Origin: a virus
Direction: 5' to 3' (one strand)
IMG/VR virus record: IMGVR_UViG_3300043331_000319
Location: 1 to 32,159 of that record
Length of the DNA: 32,159 nt
Shown here: positions 1 through 6,336 of the stretch, one piece after another
Layout: each line of letters opens with the position of its first letter
Position numbering within the stretch: position 1 is the stretch's first letter
Notes under the pieces: model-generated
Database searches by the model: none
What the model was told of the DNA's origin: nothing
What the model saw: the letters and a program-made list of their open reading frames with translations, nothing else
Position numbers and translations under genes: made by a program

Positions 1-1
1 G

Positions 2-448
2 GGATGGATTCCGATCTGCGACAAGGCGTTTCCCTTCGAGCTCACTGCGTCGTTCATCCTGACGCCGGACCGGCCGGGCGTGCCGACCCCGATCAAGTTG
101 CAGGAGCAGCACCGGGCCATGTTCCCGGAGGGGGGGCCCATCGACGAGGAGACGGGCCGCCGACTCGCCGAGTGGGCGAAGGGCGGCGCGGACCGGGCCG
201 CCGAGGCCACGGCGCCCGTGACTCCGACACCAGCCGCCAGCCCGGCCGCCGCGCTGATCGCCGAGATCCAGGGCGAGCTCCGCCGGCGCGTGCCGGGGCG
301 CTCGCCGGCGGACCGCGCCGCGATCAATGCGCTCATCGTGCGCGCGTGGGGTGTCGAGACGTGGGGCGAGCTGGCGCGGATGGATGCTGGCCTCCAGGCG
401 GACGGGCTGGCGAGGCTCAAGGCAATCCAAGAGGAGGTGCCCGCGTGA
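2..448 (+). CDS. Phage AAA ATPase (Sak4-like), C-terminal part only
   Basis: The frame is open from base 2, so the gene begins before the window; 148 residues of its C-terminus are visible. The opening stretch reads WIPICDKAFPFELTASF and continues to PIKLQEQHRAMFP and then DEETGRRLAEWAKGG. From memory this is the end of a family of phage AAA ATPases (RecA-like, Sak4 group) that usually accompany a phage single-strand annealing protein. No Walker motifs can be checked because they would lie upstream. After about residue 65 comes an Ala/Pro/Thr linker and a helical tail of about 70 residues. An ERF-type annealing protein and a PD-(D/E)XK nuclease lie 1.3-2 kb downstream, which fits a recombination module. 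The stop overlaps the next start (GTGA). The family call is by pattern recognition only. Confidence 0.6.
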   Translation, partial: GWIPICDKAFPFELTASFILTPDRPGVPTPIKLQEQHRAMFPEGGPIDEETGRRLAEWAKGGADRAAEATAPVTPTPAASPAAALIAEIQGELRRRVPGRSPADRAAINALIVRAWGVETWGELARMDAGLQADGLARLKAIQEEVPA

Positions 449-660
449 GCCGCCGGCCGGCCCGCATCGACGCCATCGACCTGGCCCTCGACGCCCTGGA
501 GGATGCGCGGCGGCGGGAGGATCAGGACGCGAGCATCGCCGCGTTACGCCGAGAGTGCGCGCCGTTGTGGGACCTGGCCGAGTGGGAGCGGTGGGAGTTG
601 CCCGAGTGGTTCCCCGCGCCGATGCCCGAGGTCGGGCCGGTGGATCAGGAGTGCAAGTGA
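445..660 (+). CDS. Small hypothetical protein, 71 aa
   Basis: The GTG start at 445 overlaps the previous stop as GTGA and follows a GAGGAGG ribosome site at 431-437. The product is short, charged and mostly helical (Arg/Glu/Asp-rich, with LALDALEDARRREDQDASIA) and has three tryptophans in a WERWELPEWFP segment. No domain is recognised. The stop overlaps the next ATG as TGATG, so the gene sits inside a coupled chain. The overlap pattern on both sides and the G/C-rich third positions are the main evidence that it is real. Confidence 0.6.
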   Translation: MSRRPARIDAIDLALDALEDARRREDQDASIAALRRECAPLWDLAEWERWELPEWFPAPMPEVGPVDQECK

Positions 661-842
661 TGGACGACTGCTGCTGCAAGTCATGTCGATTCTTTCGCCG
701 CGACCTCAGCCTAAGTTTCGCTGACGGGCGCTGCCACCGTCGAGCGCCCACCGGACCGGAGTCAACGTGGCCCACCGTGGCGTACTCCGACTGGTGTGGT
801 GAGTACGAGCCCCGGGGCCCGGTGGATCAGGAGGAGCGATGA
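660..842 (+). CDS. Cysteine-rich small protein, probable metal-binding
   Basis: The 60-residue product begins MDDCCCKSCRFFRRD and carries later cysteines in GRCHRRAP and DWCGEYEP. The C-x2-C ... C ... C spacing, with a WPTVAYSDWCGEYEP ending, matches a common type of small phage protein presumed to bind zinc or an iron-sulfur cluster. The ATG at 660 overlaps the preceding TGA as TGATG, and its own TGA overlaps the next ATG. Function is unknown. The call rests on the cysteine pattern and the tight packing. Confidence 0.65.
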   Translation: MDDCCCKSCRFFRRDLSLSFADGRCHRRAPTGPESTWPTVAYSDWCGEYEPRGPVDQEER

Positions 843-1069
843 GCGTCGTGAAGCCCGAGGCGCCTACGCCCCGCTGCGCGGCCCGCATCGTCACCAAGTC
901 CGGCTCGATCAGGGCCCTGCAAGTGATCGAGGACGACGCCTGCCCCAGCGCGGGGCGCCACCGCCGCGCCGGGAAGGCGCTCTGCGCGCTCCATCTGCGC
1001 GCCTACGACCGGCGAGGCAAGGCGCCGCTGGTGTGGGGATGGACGACGGCCGATGCCCCGGCGCCGTGA
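839..1069 (+). CDS. Small protein with a Cys/His zinc-finger-like motif
   Basis: The ATG at 839 overlaps the previous stop (ATGA) and has GGAGGAG just upstream. The 76-residue product contains C-PSAGRHRRAGKAL-C-AL-H-LRAYDRRG (about residues 35-58). This is like the short phage finger in which a Cys is followed by a basic stretch, then LCxxH and a basic helix. Such modules are often found in HNH-type or DNA-binding phage proteins, but no nuclease motif is visible here. It overlaps the next gene by 17 bases. Confidence 0.6.
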   Translation: MSVVKPEAPTPRCAARIVTKSGSIRALQVIEDDACPSAGRHRRAGKALCALHLRAYDRRGKAPLVWGWTTADAPAP

Positions 1070-1280
1070 CCCCGACCCCGTCGAGGAGCAGGACCGCGAG
1101 GATGCCCAGCGGCGGGAGGATGAGGCGCGGGCCTTGATTGACGCGGTCTGGGAGCGGCTCGACGCGATTGGCTTGGCCGAGATTGTGGACGCCTGGCTCG
1201 TCGATGACGAGTGGGAGCCCGGCAGCCTCAAGCGCGTGGACGAGTACATCGCACCGGAGCAGGAGTGGGGGAGGACATGA
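1053..1280 (+). CDS. Small acidic hypothetical protein, 75 aa
   Basis: The ATG at 1053 lies inside the end of the previous gene (17-base overlap), and the stop overlaps the next ATG as ATGA. The first third is highly charged and probably coiled (RRRDPDPVEEQDREDAQRRE). The rest is helical with a hydrophobic LAEIVDAWLVDDEW segment. No family is recognised. The longer overlap makes the exact start less certain than for its neighbours. Confidence 0.5.
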   Translation: MPRRRDPDPVEEQDREDAQRREDEARALIDAVWERLDAIGLAEIVDAWLVDDEWEPGSLKRVDEYIAPEQEWGRT

Positions 1281-1483
1281 GGCGGACCCTTCAGTTCGGC
1301 GCCCGCGTGCAGTTGAGCCTAGAGGGGCAGGCGGCCCACGCGAGCCATCACGCGGAACGCCTCGGGACGGTGTGCCGCGATCAGGTCGAGGGCGAGCAGT
1401 GCGTGCTGGTGCGCTGGGACGGCAACAAGCACGCGCACCTGGTAGCGGCGGCATTCGTGGAGCACGCGGAGGAGGAGAGATGA
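1277..1483 (+). CDS. Small hypothetical protein, 68 aa
   Basis: The start was chosen at ATG 1277 because it overlaps the preceding TGA (ATGA) and follows GGGGGAGG. A longer in-frame reading from 1211 would lie fully inside the previous gene. The product looks like a small beta barrel: GARVQLSLEG near the start, then GTVCRDQVEGEQCVLVRWDG. That resembles short KOW/SH3-like phage proteins, but this is only an impression. The stop overlaps the next gene's ATG. Confidence 0.55.
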   Translation: MRRTLQFGARVQLSLEGQAAHASHHAERLGTVCRDQVEGEQCVLVRWDGNKHAHLVAAAFVEHAEEER

Positions 1484-1716
1484 GAATCAGCGTGACGAGT
1501 AAGACCCTCGGCGGCCATACGCACCTGCGCGTGGCCCTCGACGGGCGCGCGATGACCACCGATCCGCTGGCGCTGCGGAATGAGCACGTCGGCGAGTTCC
1601 TCGCGCGACTCCAGCCCGAGGAGCTGACCGACGAAACACCCGAGGGGCACGAGCCTGTGGCGGCGCGGTGGCGGGAGGAGCTGCGATGGCATCCCGGGTG
1701 GAGGGAGACGGCATGA
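1480..1716 (+). CDS. Small hypothetical protein, 78 aa
   Basis: The ATG at 1480 overlaps the preceding stop (ATGA) and is preceded by GGAGGAGAG. The N-terminal half (VTSKTLGGHTHLRVALDGRA) suggests beta strands. The C-terminal half is acidic then Trp-rich (WREELRWHPGWRE). No family is recognised. Its stop overlaps the ATG of the annealing-protein gene, so the two are probably translated together. Confidence 0.55.
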   Translation: MRISVTSKTLGGHTHLRVALDGRAMTTDPLALRNEHVGEFLARLQPEELTDETPEGHEPVAARWREELRWHPGWRETA

Positions 1717-2519
1717 GCGAGGCGGTGGCGATCCGGCCGAGCGACACGGCGCTGATGCGCCTGGACCCGTCGGAGCTCATCGCGAAGGCCATCGACGCGG
1801 GGGCGGGCATCGAGACGATGGAGCGGCTTGTCGCGCTCGCCAAGGACATGCGGGCCCAGCTCGCCCGCGACGCCTGGCATGAGGCGATGGCGCAGTTTCA
1901 GGCCGCGTGCCCGTCCATTCGCAGGACGAAGCGCGCCAGTATCCGCATGCGGGCCGGCGGGAGCTACAGCTACAGCTACGCGCCGCTCGACGAGATCCTC
2001 GGGGTGATCCAGCCCGTCATGGGGCCCCTCGGACTGTCCGTCTCGTGGCGCCAGCGGATGGAGGAGCATCGCGTCGTGGTCTCCTGCCGGATCTCCCACA
2101 CCCTCGGGCACTACGAGGAGTCGGGCGAGATCGCCATGCCGATCATCGCGACGGACCCGGAGACCGGCGCCAACCCGGCGCAGCGCGTGGGGATCGCGAC
2201 GACCTACGCCAAGCGGTATTCGCTCCTGGGCATCGTCGGCATGGCGCCCGAGGATGATCCTGACGCGGCGGCGGGCCCGGAGAAGGCGGCCCCGGAGGCC
2301 AACGGCCCGCACCACCAGCAGAGCGCGGCCGGCGCGATCTCGGAGAACCAGGGCAAGCGCGCGTGGGCCATCGCCCGGGGCGCCGGGTGGAAGGATGAGG
2401 AGGTCGCGGGCTACCTGATCCGCGAGGGTATCGAGTCCGGCCAAGTGGCCGACATTCCGCGGGCGCGCTATGAGGCCATCGTCGAGGCGCTGCGGGCCGG
2501 GACGGCGCCGCGTGGCTGA
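1713..2519 (+). CDS. erf: ERF-family single-strand DNA annealing protein
   Basis: ERF proteins anneal complementary single strands during phage recombination and circularisation. This 268-residue product has the family core at about residues 40-190: a helical start (DAWHEAMAQFQAACPSI), then the loop SYSYSYAPLDEILGVIQPVM, strands with VVVSCRISHTLGHYEESGEI, and the typical QRVGIATTYAKRYSLLGIVG segment. The last 70 residues form a small helical domain (NQGKRAWAIARGAGWKDEEV), as often seen at the C-terminus of phage annealing proteins. The ATG at 1713 was chosen over 1668 and 1686 because it overlaps the previous stop and follows GGAGGGAG. The following nuclease gene overlaps its end by 8 bases, so co-function in recombination is likely. 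Confidence 0.88.
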   Translation: MSEAVAIRPSDTALMRLDPSELIAKAIDAGAGIETMERLVALAKDMRAQLARDAWHEAMAQFQAACPSIRRTKRASIRMRAGGSYSYSYAPLDEILGVIQPVMGPLGLSVSWRQRMEEHRVVVSCRISHTLGHYEESGEIAMPIIATDPETGANPAQRVGIATTYAKRYSLLGIVGMAPEDDPDAAAGPEKAAPEANGPHHQQSAAGAISENQGKRAWAIARGAGWKDEEVAGYLIREGIESGQVADIPRARYEAIVEALRAGTAPRG

Positions 2520-3081
2520 GACCTGGCCCAGCGTCACGACCATCCTTGCCGCGGTGGGGCTCGGCCCGGACTACAGCGCCGTGCCGCCGGCCATCCTGGA
2601 GGTGGCGCGCCTCCGGGGCCAGGCCGTACACGAGGCCATCGAGGCGGCGCATCTCGGGTACGAGATCAACGATCCGCTCCCCGGGGACTGGCGGCCCTAT
2701 CTGGAGGCGTCCCGCGCGTTTGCACGCGAGTCCGGGGCCCAGGCCGAGCGGCTGGAGTTTCGCGTCGCGCATCCGCAGTGGCGCTACGTCGGTCACCCGG
2801 ACTGGACGGGCTACATCCTCGGCAAGCGTGCGCTGATCGACTGGAAGTGCATGGATGCGCTGCGGCCGGGCGATCTGCTCGCGGCGACCTACCAGCTCGC
2901 CGGCTATCTCCTGGCCCTAGAGGCGGAACGGCCGACCGAGCGGATCGAGGTCGCCGCGGTGGTGCAACTCCGCAGCGACGGGACCTATCGGCTGCGCGAG
3001 GTGGACGCGCGGAGCGCGGGGCATGTGTTCCTGGCCGCGGTCACCGTCTATGCCGCGCGCGAGGAGTTACGGGCCGCATGA
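2512..3081 (+). CDS. PD-(D/E)XK nuclease, RecB/Cas4-like
   Basis: The 189-residue product shows the motif order of the PD-(D/E)XK exonuclease superfamily: an early R-x-G-x-x-x-HE segment (RLRGQAVHEAI, residues 34-43), GHPDWTG with Asp97, LIDWK with Asp110 and Lys112, and the QLAGY signature at 128-132. It would act as an exonuclease supplying single strands to the ERF annealing protein encoded directly before it. The GTG at 2512 sits in the end of that gene. Starting further upstream would only add sequence overlapping it. The next gene follows with an ATGA overlap. The fold is well supported; the polarity and substrate of cleavage cannot be read from the sequence. Confidence 0.85.
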   Translation: MAETWPSVTTILAAVGLGPDYSAVPPAILEVARLRGQAVHEAIEAAHLGYEINDPLPGDWRPYLEASRAFARESGAQAERLEFRVAHPQWRYVGHPDWTGYILGKRALIDWKCMDALRPGDLLAATYQLAGYLLALEAERPTERIEVAAVVQLRSDGTYRLREVDARSAGHVFLAAVTVYAAREELRAA

Positions 3082-3821
3082 GCACCATCCTGCCGGCAGT
3101 AGCGGAGACTTCAGCCTTGGAGTCCTCGGGCGCGGCGCTGATGGCCCGCGCCGAGGCGATCCAGGTGATTGACCAGGCCAGCCTCGAGGAGGCGGCCGGC
3201 TTCGCGCAGCTCGTCAAAGCGTATCTCGCCGAGGTCGAGGCCTTTATGGGCCCCGTCGTGGCCGCCGCGCACGCCGCACACAAGACCGCCGTGGCGCGCC
3301 GCGACGGGCTCAAGGCCCACGCCGTCAAGGCCGAGGCGCTCATCAAGGGCCGCATCAGCGGCTACGTGCGCGAGCAGGATCGGCTCCGGCGCGAGGCTGA
3401 GGAGCGGGCGCGGCGCGAGAGGGAGGAGGCCGAGCGCCGGGAGCGCGAGCGCGTGGCGGCCGAGACGGCGCGTCGCATCCGGGAGGAGGAGGAGTGGCGC
3501 TTGTCCGAGGCGGCGGACGCCGAAGCCCGTGGGGATGCGCGGGCCGCCGAGCAGATCATCGCGGCGCCGGTCGTGGTCGATCCTGTGACCGCCCGGCCGG
3601 TCTTCACCCCGCCCGTGTACGTGCCGCCCGCGCCGAAGGTGGCCGGCGTGACCGTCTCCGAGGACTGGACTTTTGAGGTCGTGGACGAGGGGGCGGTGCC
3701 GCGAGACTACCTCGTGGTGGATCGCGTCGCCATCGGCAAGGTGGTGCGCGCGCTGAAGGGGCGGACGAGCATCCCGGGCATCCGTGTGTGGGATCGCGGC
3801 CGGACATCGGTGCGAGCATGA
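3078..3821 (+). CDS. Coiled-coil phage protein of the recombination module
   Basis: The 247-residue product has an all-helical N-terminal half with a long charged coiled coil at about residues 90-160 (Arg/Glu-rich heptads such as EERARREREEAERRERER). It then has a Pro/Val linker and a small C-terminal domain ending VPRDYLVVDRVAIGKVVRAL and IPGIRVWD. That C-terminal pattern recurs in phage proteins encoded next to RecT- or ERF-type annealing proteins, but I know of no proven activity. The ATG overlaps the nuclease stop (ATGA) and the stop overlaps the next ATG. It may be an accessory or structural partner of the recombination proteins. That is inference from position. Confidence 0.75.
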   Translation: MSTILPAVAETSALESSGAALMARAEAIQVIDQASLEEAAGFAQLVKAYLAEVEAFMGPVVAAAHAAHKTAVARRDGLKAHAVKAEALIKGRISGYVREQDRLRREAEERARREREEAERRERERVAAETARRIREEEEWRLSEAADAEARGDARAAEQIIAAPVVVDPVTARPVFTPPVYVPPAPKVAGVTVSEDWTFEVVDEGAVPRDYLVVDRVAIGKVVRALKGRTSIPGIRVWDRGRTSVRA

Positions 3822-3946
3822 ACGCCGTCCCGATGATCGCGCGGTGCATGGCGCGACAGGAGAGAAAACTCACGGTGGCCGACTGGAAGGAGATCGTCGC
3901 GCTCGCAGGCTTTACACCCCGATCCTCATCGTTCAAGAGGGCATGA
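3818..3946 (+). CDS. Very small hypothetical protein, 42 aa
   Basis: An open frame of 42 residues starts at ATG 3818, overlapping the previous stop (ATGA), and ends at TGA 3944-3946, which overlaps the next ATG at 3943. The product is basic and contains a helical LTVADWKEIVALAGF segment. It bridges what would otherwise be a 120-base gap in a fully packed operon, which is the main reason to believe it. A GACAGGAGAG stretch inside the gene could also serve an internal start. Function is unknown. Confidence 0.5.
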   Translation: MNAVPMIARCMARQERKLTVADWKEIVALAGFTPRSSSFKRA

Positions 3947-4164
3947 TGGTACTCACGGACCGCACCTGGGGCCGCGCGTGGCAGGAGGCCGAGGCCATTG
4001 TCCAGCGGTGGCTCGACGCCTACCCCGAGGACGTGTTCCCGCCGATCACGCCCGGCGACGTCCTCGCGGGCAAGCAGCCGACGCGGGATCAGGTCGTGGC
4101 CCACATGGCGCGGCACATGGCCCGGGAGATCCTCCGGCAGTTCGCCGAGGCACGGAGGGGGTGA
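3943..4164 (+). CDS. Small hypothetical protein, 73 aa
   Basis: Two adjacent ATGs at 3943 and 3946 are possible starts. 3943 gives the ATGA overlap with the upstream stop. The product has tryptophan- and Glu-rich helices (TWGRAWQEAEAIVQRWLDAYP), a Pro-rich turn (VFPPITPGDVL) and a final amphipathic helix (HMARHMAREILRQFAEA). No family is recognised. The stop overlaps the next ATG as TGATG. Confidence 0.6.
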   Translation: MMVLTDRTWGRAWQEAEAIVQRWLDAYPEDVFPPITPGDVLAGKQPTRDQVVAHMARHMAREILRQFAEARRG

Positions 4165-4469
4165 TGGCCACGCTCACCCTCGCCGCCCGCCCGGGCCTGA
4201 CGGCGCCGACCGTCCCCGTCGTCGCGGCCCTCGGCGGACTGGCGCTCCACGAATCGCCATGGTTGGGCCCTCCGTGGATCATCAGCCACGAGGCCACCGG
4301 GCTGCGCGTGCTGTCGCTGTCGTCGCGCCGCGATGGCCTGGTGGCGCTCGCCGCGCTCAATGCCCCTGGTGTCGACTGGTGCGCCGTGACGCCGCGGGCC
4401 GCGGCACCGGACACGTACCGCGCGGTGCTCGATCGAGCCATCTCGGCGTGCCTGGAGGAGGCGCGGTGA
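4164..4469 (+). CDS. Hypothetical protein, 101 aa
   Basis: The ATG at 4164 overlaps the preceding TGA and follows GGAGGGGG. The product has a hydrophobic Val/Ala-rich start (TVPVVAALGGLAL), a GPPWIISHEATGLRVLSL segment that reads like two strands, and a helical C-terminus. It looks like a small alpha/beta protein without a known motif. The stop overlaps the GTG of the next gene. Nothing ties it to a specific step. Confidence 0.6.
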   Translation: MATLTLAARPGLTAPTVPVVAALGGLALHESPWLGPPWIISHEATGLRVLSLSSRRDGLVALAALNAPGVDWCAVTPRAAAPDTYRAVLDRAISACLEEAR

Positions 4470-4867
4470 GTCCGACGTCGAGGTCCCTCCGACATCTCCG
4501 CGCGCTGGGCTACATGGCCCAGGTGGTGGAGCGATTCAACCCCGGGGCGCGGGTCCGCCAAGACCTCTATGGGTTTGGGGACATTCTCGCGGTGCGCGAG
4601 GCGGTGCTGCACCCTCGCGACGCGGCATTTCTCAAGGGGCCCATGCTCCTCGTTCAGGCGTGCACCGTCGGGGATCAGAGCAGGCGCCTGGCGAAGATCA
4701 CGAGTCCGCCCGTCGCCGAGAAGGCGCGCGTCTGGCTCCAGGCCGGCGGGCGCATCGAGGTGCACGGCTGGGCCCTGCGCGGCCCGCGGGGGAAGCGCAA
4801 GCTGTGGAGCCTGACGTGTACCACCGTGACATTGGCGGACCTGGCGCGCGTGACGAGGACGCCGTGA
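4466..4867 (+). CDS. Phage protein resembling a nuclease/resolvase fold
   Basis: The 133-residue product opens with SPTSRSLRHLRALGYMAQVVERFNP, followed by DLYGFGDILAV, LLVQACT and a basic C-terminus (GPRGKRKLWSL). This arrangement is familiar from a widespread phage family. The order helix - strand - (D)xxGxxD(I)LAV - strand with Q - helix - K resembles PD-(D/E)XK nucleases and archaeal-type Holliday junction resolvases. The match is by pattern only, and the expected E/QxK pair is degenerate (QAC). The gene uses GTG 4466, overlapping the previous stop. A nuclease role beside the recombination genes is reasonable but unproven. Confidence 0.65.
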   Translation: MSPTSRSLRHLRALGYMAQVVERFNPGARVRQDLYGFGDILAVREAVLHPRDAAFLKGPMLLVQACTVGDQSRRLAKITSPPVAEKARVWLQAGGRIEVHGWALRGPRGKRKLWSLTCTTVTLADLARVTRTP

Positions 4868-4929
4868 GGATGCGGGCGACGGCGGAGCGGATGACGATAT
4901 ACCAGCGCGAGCTGGAGGGGATGCTGTGA
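4864..4929 (+). CDS. Possible 21-residue leader-like ORF
   Basis: GTG 4864 overlaps the previous stop (GTGA), and the TGA at 4927-4929 overlaps the next GTG at 4926. The peptide (MRATAERMTIYQRELEGML after its first residues) is helical and charged. It may simply carry ribosomes across the 58-base gap to the next gene. A longer reading of the same frame from about 4660 would lie inside the upstream gene and is less likely. Evidence is limited to the overlaps on both sides. Confidence 0.3.
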   Translation: MRMRATAERMTIYQRELEGML

Positions 4930-5627
4930 CCCGTCCCTGCGCCGACTGCGAGTCGCCCGTCACCTTCCGCACCGTCGCCGGCCGCTACTGCGCGCAGTGC
5001 CGCTGGCGCCATCGGGGCAAGCGGCGGCTCTACGTCTGGACGCCCGAGCGGGACCAGGTGCTCCGGGAGCGCTACTACGTCGAGGGGCGGTGCCAGGCTC
5101 GAGCCCTGGCCCGGATCATCGGCTGGCCGGACTGGGCGATCACGCGGCGCGCCCAGGAGCTGGGGCTGACGCGTGCGCCCATTGAGCGCCGGGCGTGGAC
5201 GCCGGAGGAAGAGGCCTTCCTCCTCGAGCATGCGGGATCGCGGCATGTCCGGTGGATGGCCAGGCAGCTCGGCCGCGGCCTGACGGCGACGGTGCTCAAG
5301 CTCAAGCGGATGCGGATCAGCCGGCGCTGGCGCGAGGGCTACACGCTGCGGGAGCTGGTGGCGTGCTTCGGGGTCGACCACAAGGTCATCCGGCGGTGGA
5401 TCGTCGACGGCAAGCTCGATGCGCGGCGGCGCGGACTCTCCAGCGACGAGACCCGCGATGGGTGGTACGTCACCGACGCGGGGATTCTCCGGTTCCTCCA
5501 GGCGCACCCGCTGCTCTTCCCGCTGAGCAAGGTGGACCAGGTGTGGTTCATGGACCTGATCCTCGGCGGGGCGCTCATGCGGCGGGCCCTGGCCGCGGCG
5601 GCCGAGGGCGAGGAGGAGACGGCGTGA
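4926..5627 (+). CDS. Zinc-ribbon and HTH DNA-binding protein
   Basis: The 233-residue product starts with two Cys pairs (CADC at 5-8 and CAQC at about 22-25), a probable zinc ribbon. Two SANT/Myb-like helix-turn-helix units follow: WTPERDQVLRERY to IIGWPDWAITRRAQELGL, and WTPEEEAFLLEHAG to LGRGLTATVLKLKRM. Then comes a MerR/excisionase-like helix-turn-helix (YTLRELVACFGVDHKVIRRW, about residues 138-157) and a helical tail. This looks like a sequence-specific DNA-binding protein, such as a regulator or replication-associated factor. A small-terminase role is possible in principle but not supported by position, as it lies 3 kb before the large subunit. The GTG at 4926 overlaps the upstream stop. 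Confidence 0.75.
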   Translation: MTRPCADCESPVTFRTVAGRYCAQCRWRHRGKRRLYVWTPERDQVLRERYYVEGRCQARALARIIGWPDWAITRRAQELGLTRAPIERRAWTPEEEAFLLEHAGSRHVRWMARQLGRGLTATVLKLKRMRISRRWREGYTLRELVACFGVDHKVIRRWIVDGKLDARRRGLSSDETRDGWYVTDAGILRFLQAHPLLFPLSKVDQVWFMDLILGGALMRRALAAAAEGEEETA

Positions 5628-5860
5628 GCCTCCCCGCGACCGTCGAGCTGTGCGCCCGTCCCCGGGAGGGGCAGCCGTGTCTCGGAGTCGTCTCCAGGGG
5701 CCAGCCGGACCGGCCCTATTGCTTTCGCTGTGGCGCGCAGGATGCCGGGGTGCTCTACCGCCTGGTCGTGCCCGTCGACGAGTCGGCGTGGGGCCGCCTG
5801 GTCGCCTGGCTCGGCGGGCTCCGGCGCGCGCGGGGTCGGACCGGGGTTCGGGTGGGATAG
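5624..5860 (+). CDS. Small zinc-ribbon-like protein, 78 aa
   Basis: GTG 5624 overlaps the preceding stop (GTGA) and follows a GAGGAGGAGA ribosome site. Cysteines at about residues 10, 19, 33 and 36 (ELCARP, QPCLG, YCFRCGAQ) suggest one metal site. The C-terminus carries a hydrophobic helix (WGRLVAWLGGLRRARG). No family is recognised. It sits two bases upstream of the primase-type zinc-finger gene and may be co-translated with it. Confidence 0.6.
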   Translation: MSLPATVELCARPREGQPCLGVVSRGQPDRPYCFRCGAQDAGVLYRLVVPVDESAWGRLVAWLGGLRRARGRTGVRVG

Positions 5861-5862
5861 GG

Positions 5863-6336
5863 GTGCTCGACGACATCCTCTCCCGTCTCCAGCATCGCGC
5901 CCTGGAGCCCGGCCACTGGATCGCGCGGTGTCCCTGTCCGGGCCACGCGTCCGGGGACCGCCGACCCTCGCTCGACATCCGGCGCGCCGGCGATGGCCTC
6001 CCGCTGGTGATCTGCCGCTCGCTCGGCCACCGATACCCCGAGGTGCTCGCGGCGCTCGGGCTCGGATCCTTCCCCGGGGCCCCGCCCTACGTGGCGCCGC
6101 CAGTCGACGAGTGGGAGGCGGCACACCGCCTTGCCCTGGAGATGGCCGCCCGGCAGGGCTGGTGGACCCCGGAGCTGATCGAGCTCCGCGCGTGGCGGGG
6201 GCGCATCGCCGATCTGCACGCGGCGGCCGAACGGCTCGGGCCGGATGACCCTGCCGCGTGGGCCATGCTGGCCACTGCCTCCGCCTTGGAGCACGAGTTG
6301 TGCCTGCTGGACACCATTGACCATCCCGACGCGTGA
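5863..6336 (+). CDS. Primase-type zinc-finger protein
   Basis: The 157-residue product has CPCPGHASGDRRPSLDI at about residues 23-39 and ICRSLGHRYPEVLAALGL at about 49-66. This is the layout of CHC2/primase-type zinc fingers, which read CPxHxDxxPSLxI, then CHxGC, then ILxALGL. The second half normally reads CHAGC; here it is CRSLGH, so the ligands would be C-C-H-C-H. No TOPRIM or archaeal-primase catalytic domain follows; the rest is helical. It directly precedes the helicase gene with a GTGA overlap, so it probably supports primer synthesis or helicase loading. GTG 5863 was chosen as the first start after the upstream stop. Confidence 0.7.
   Translation: MLDDILSRLQHRALEPGHWIARCPCPGHASGDRRPSLDIRRAGDGLPLVICRSLGHRYPEVLAALGLGSFPGAPPYVAPPVDEWEAAHRLALEMAARQGWWTPELIELRAWRGRIADLHAAAERLGPDDPAAWAMLATASALEHELCLLDTIDHPDA

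Noticed and set aside
909-2543. Long open frame on the - strand (544 codons)
   Set aside because: It lies opposite several well-supported + strand genes, including the ERF gene, and has the Arg/Pro/Gly-rich composition expected from the antisense of GC-rich codons. No domain is visible.
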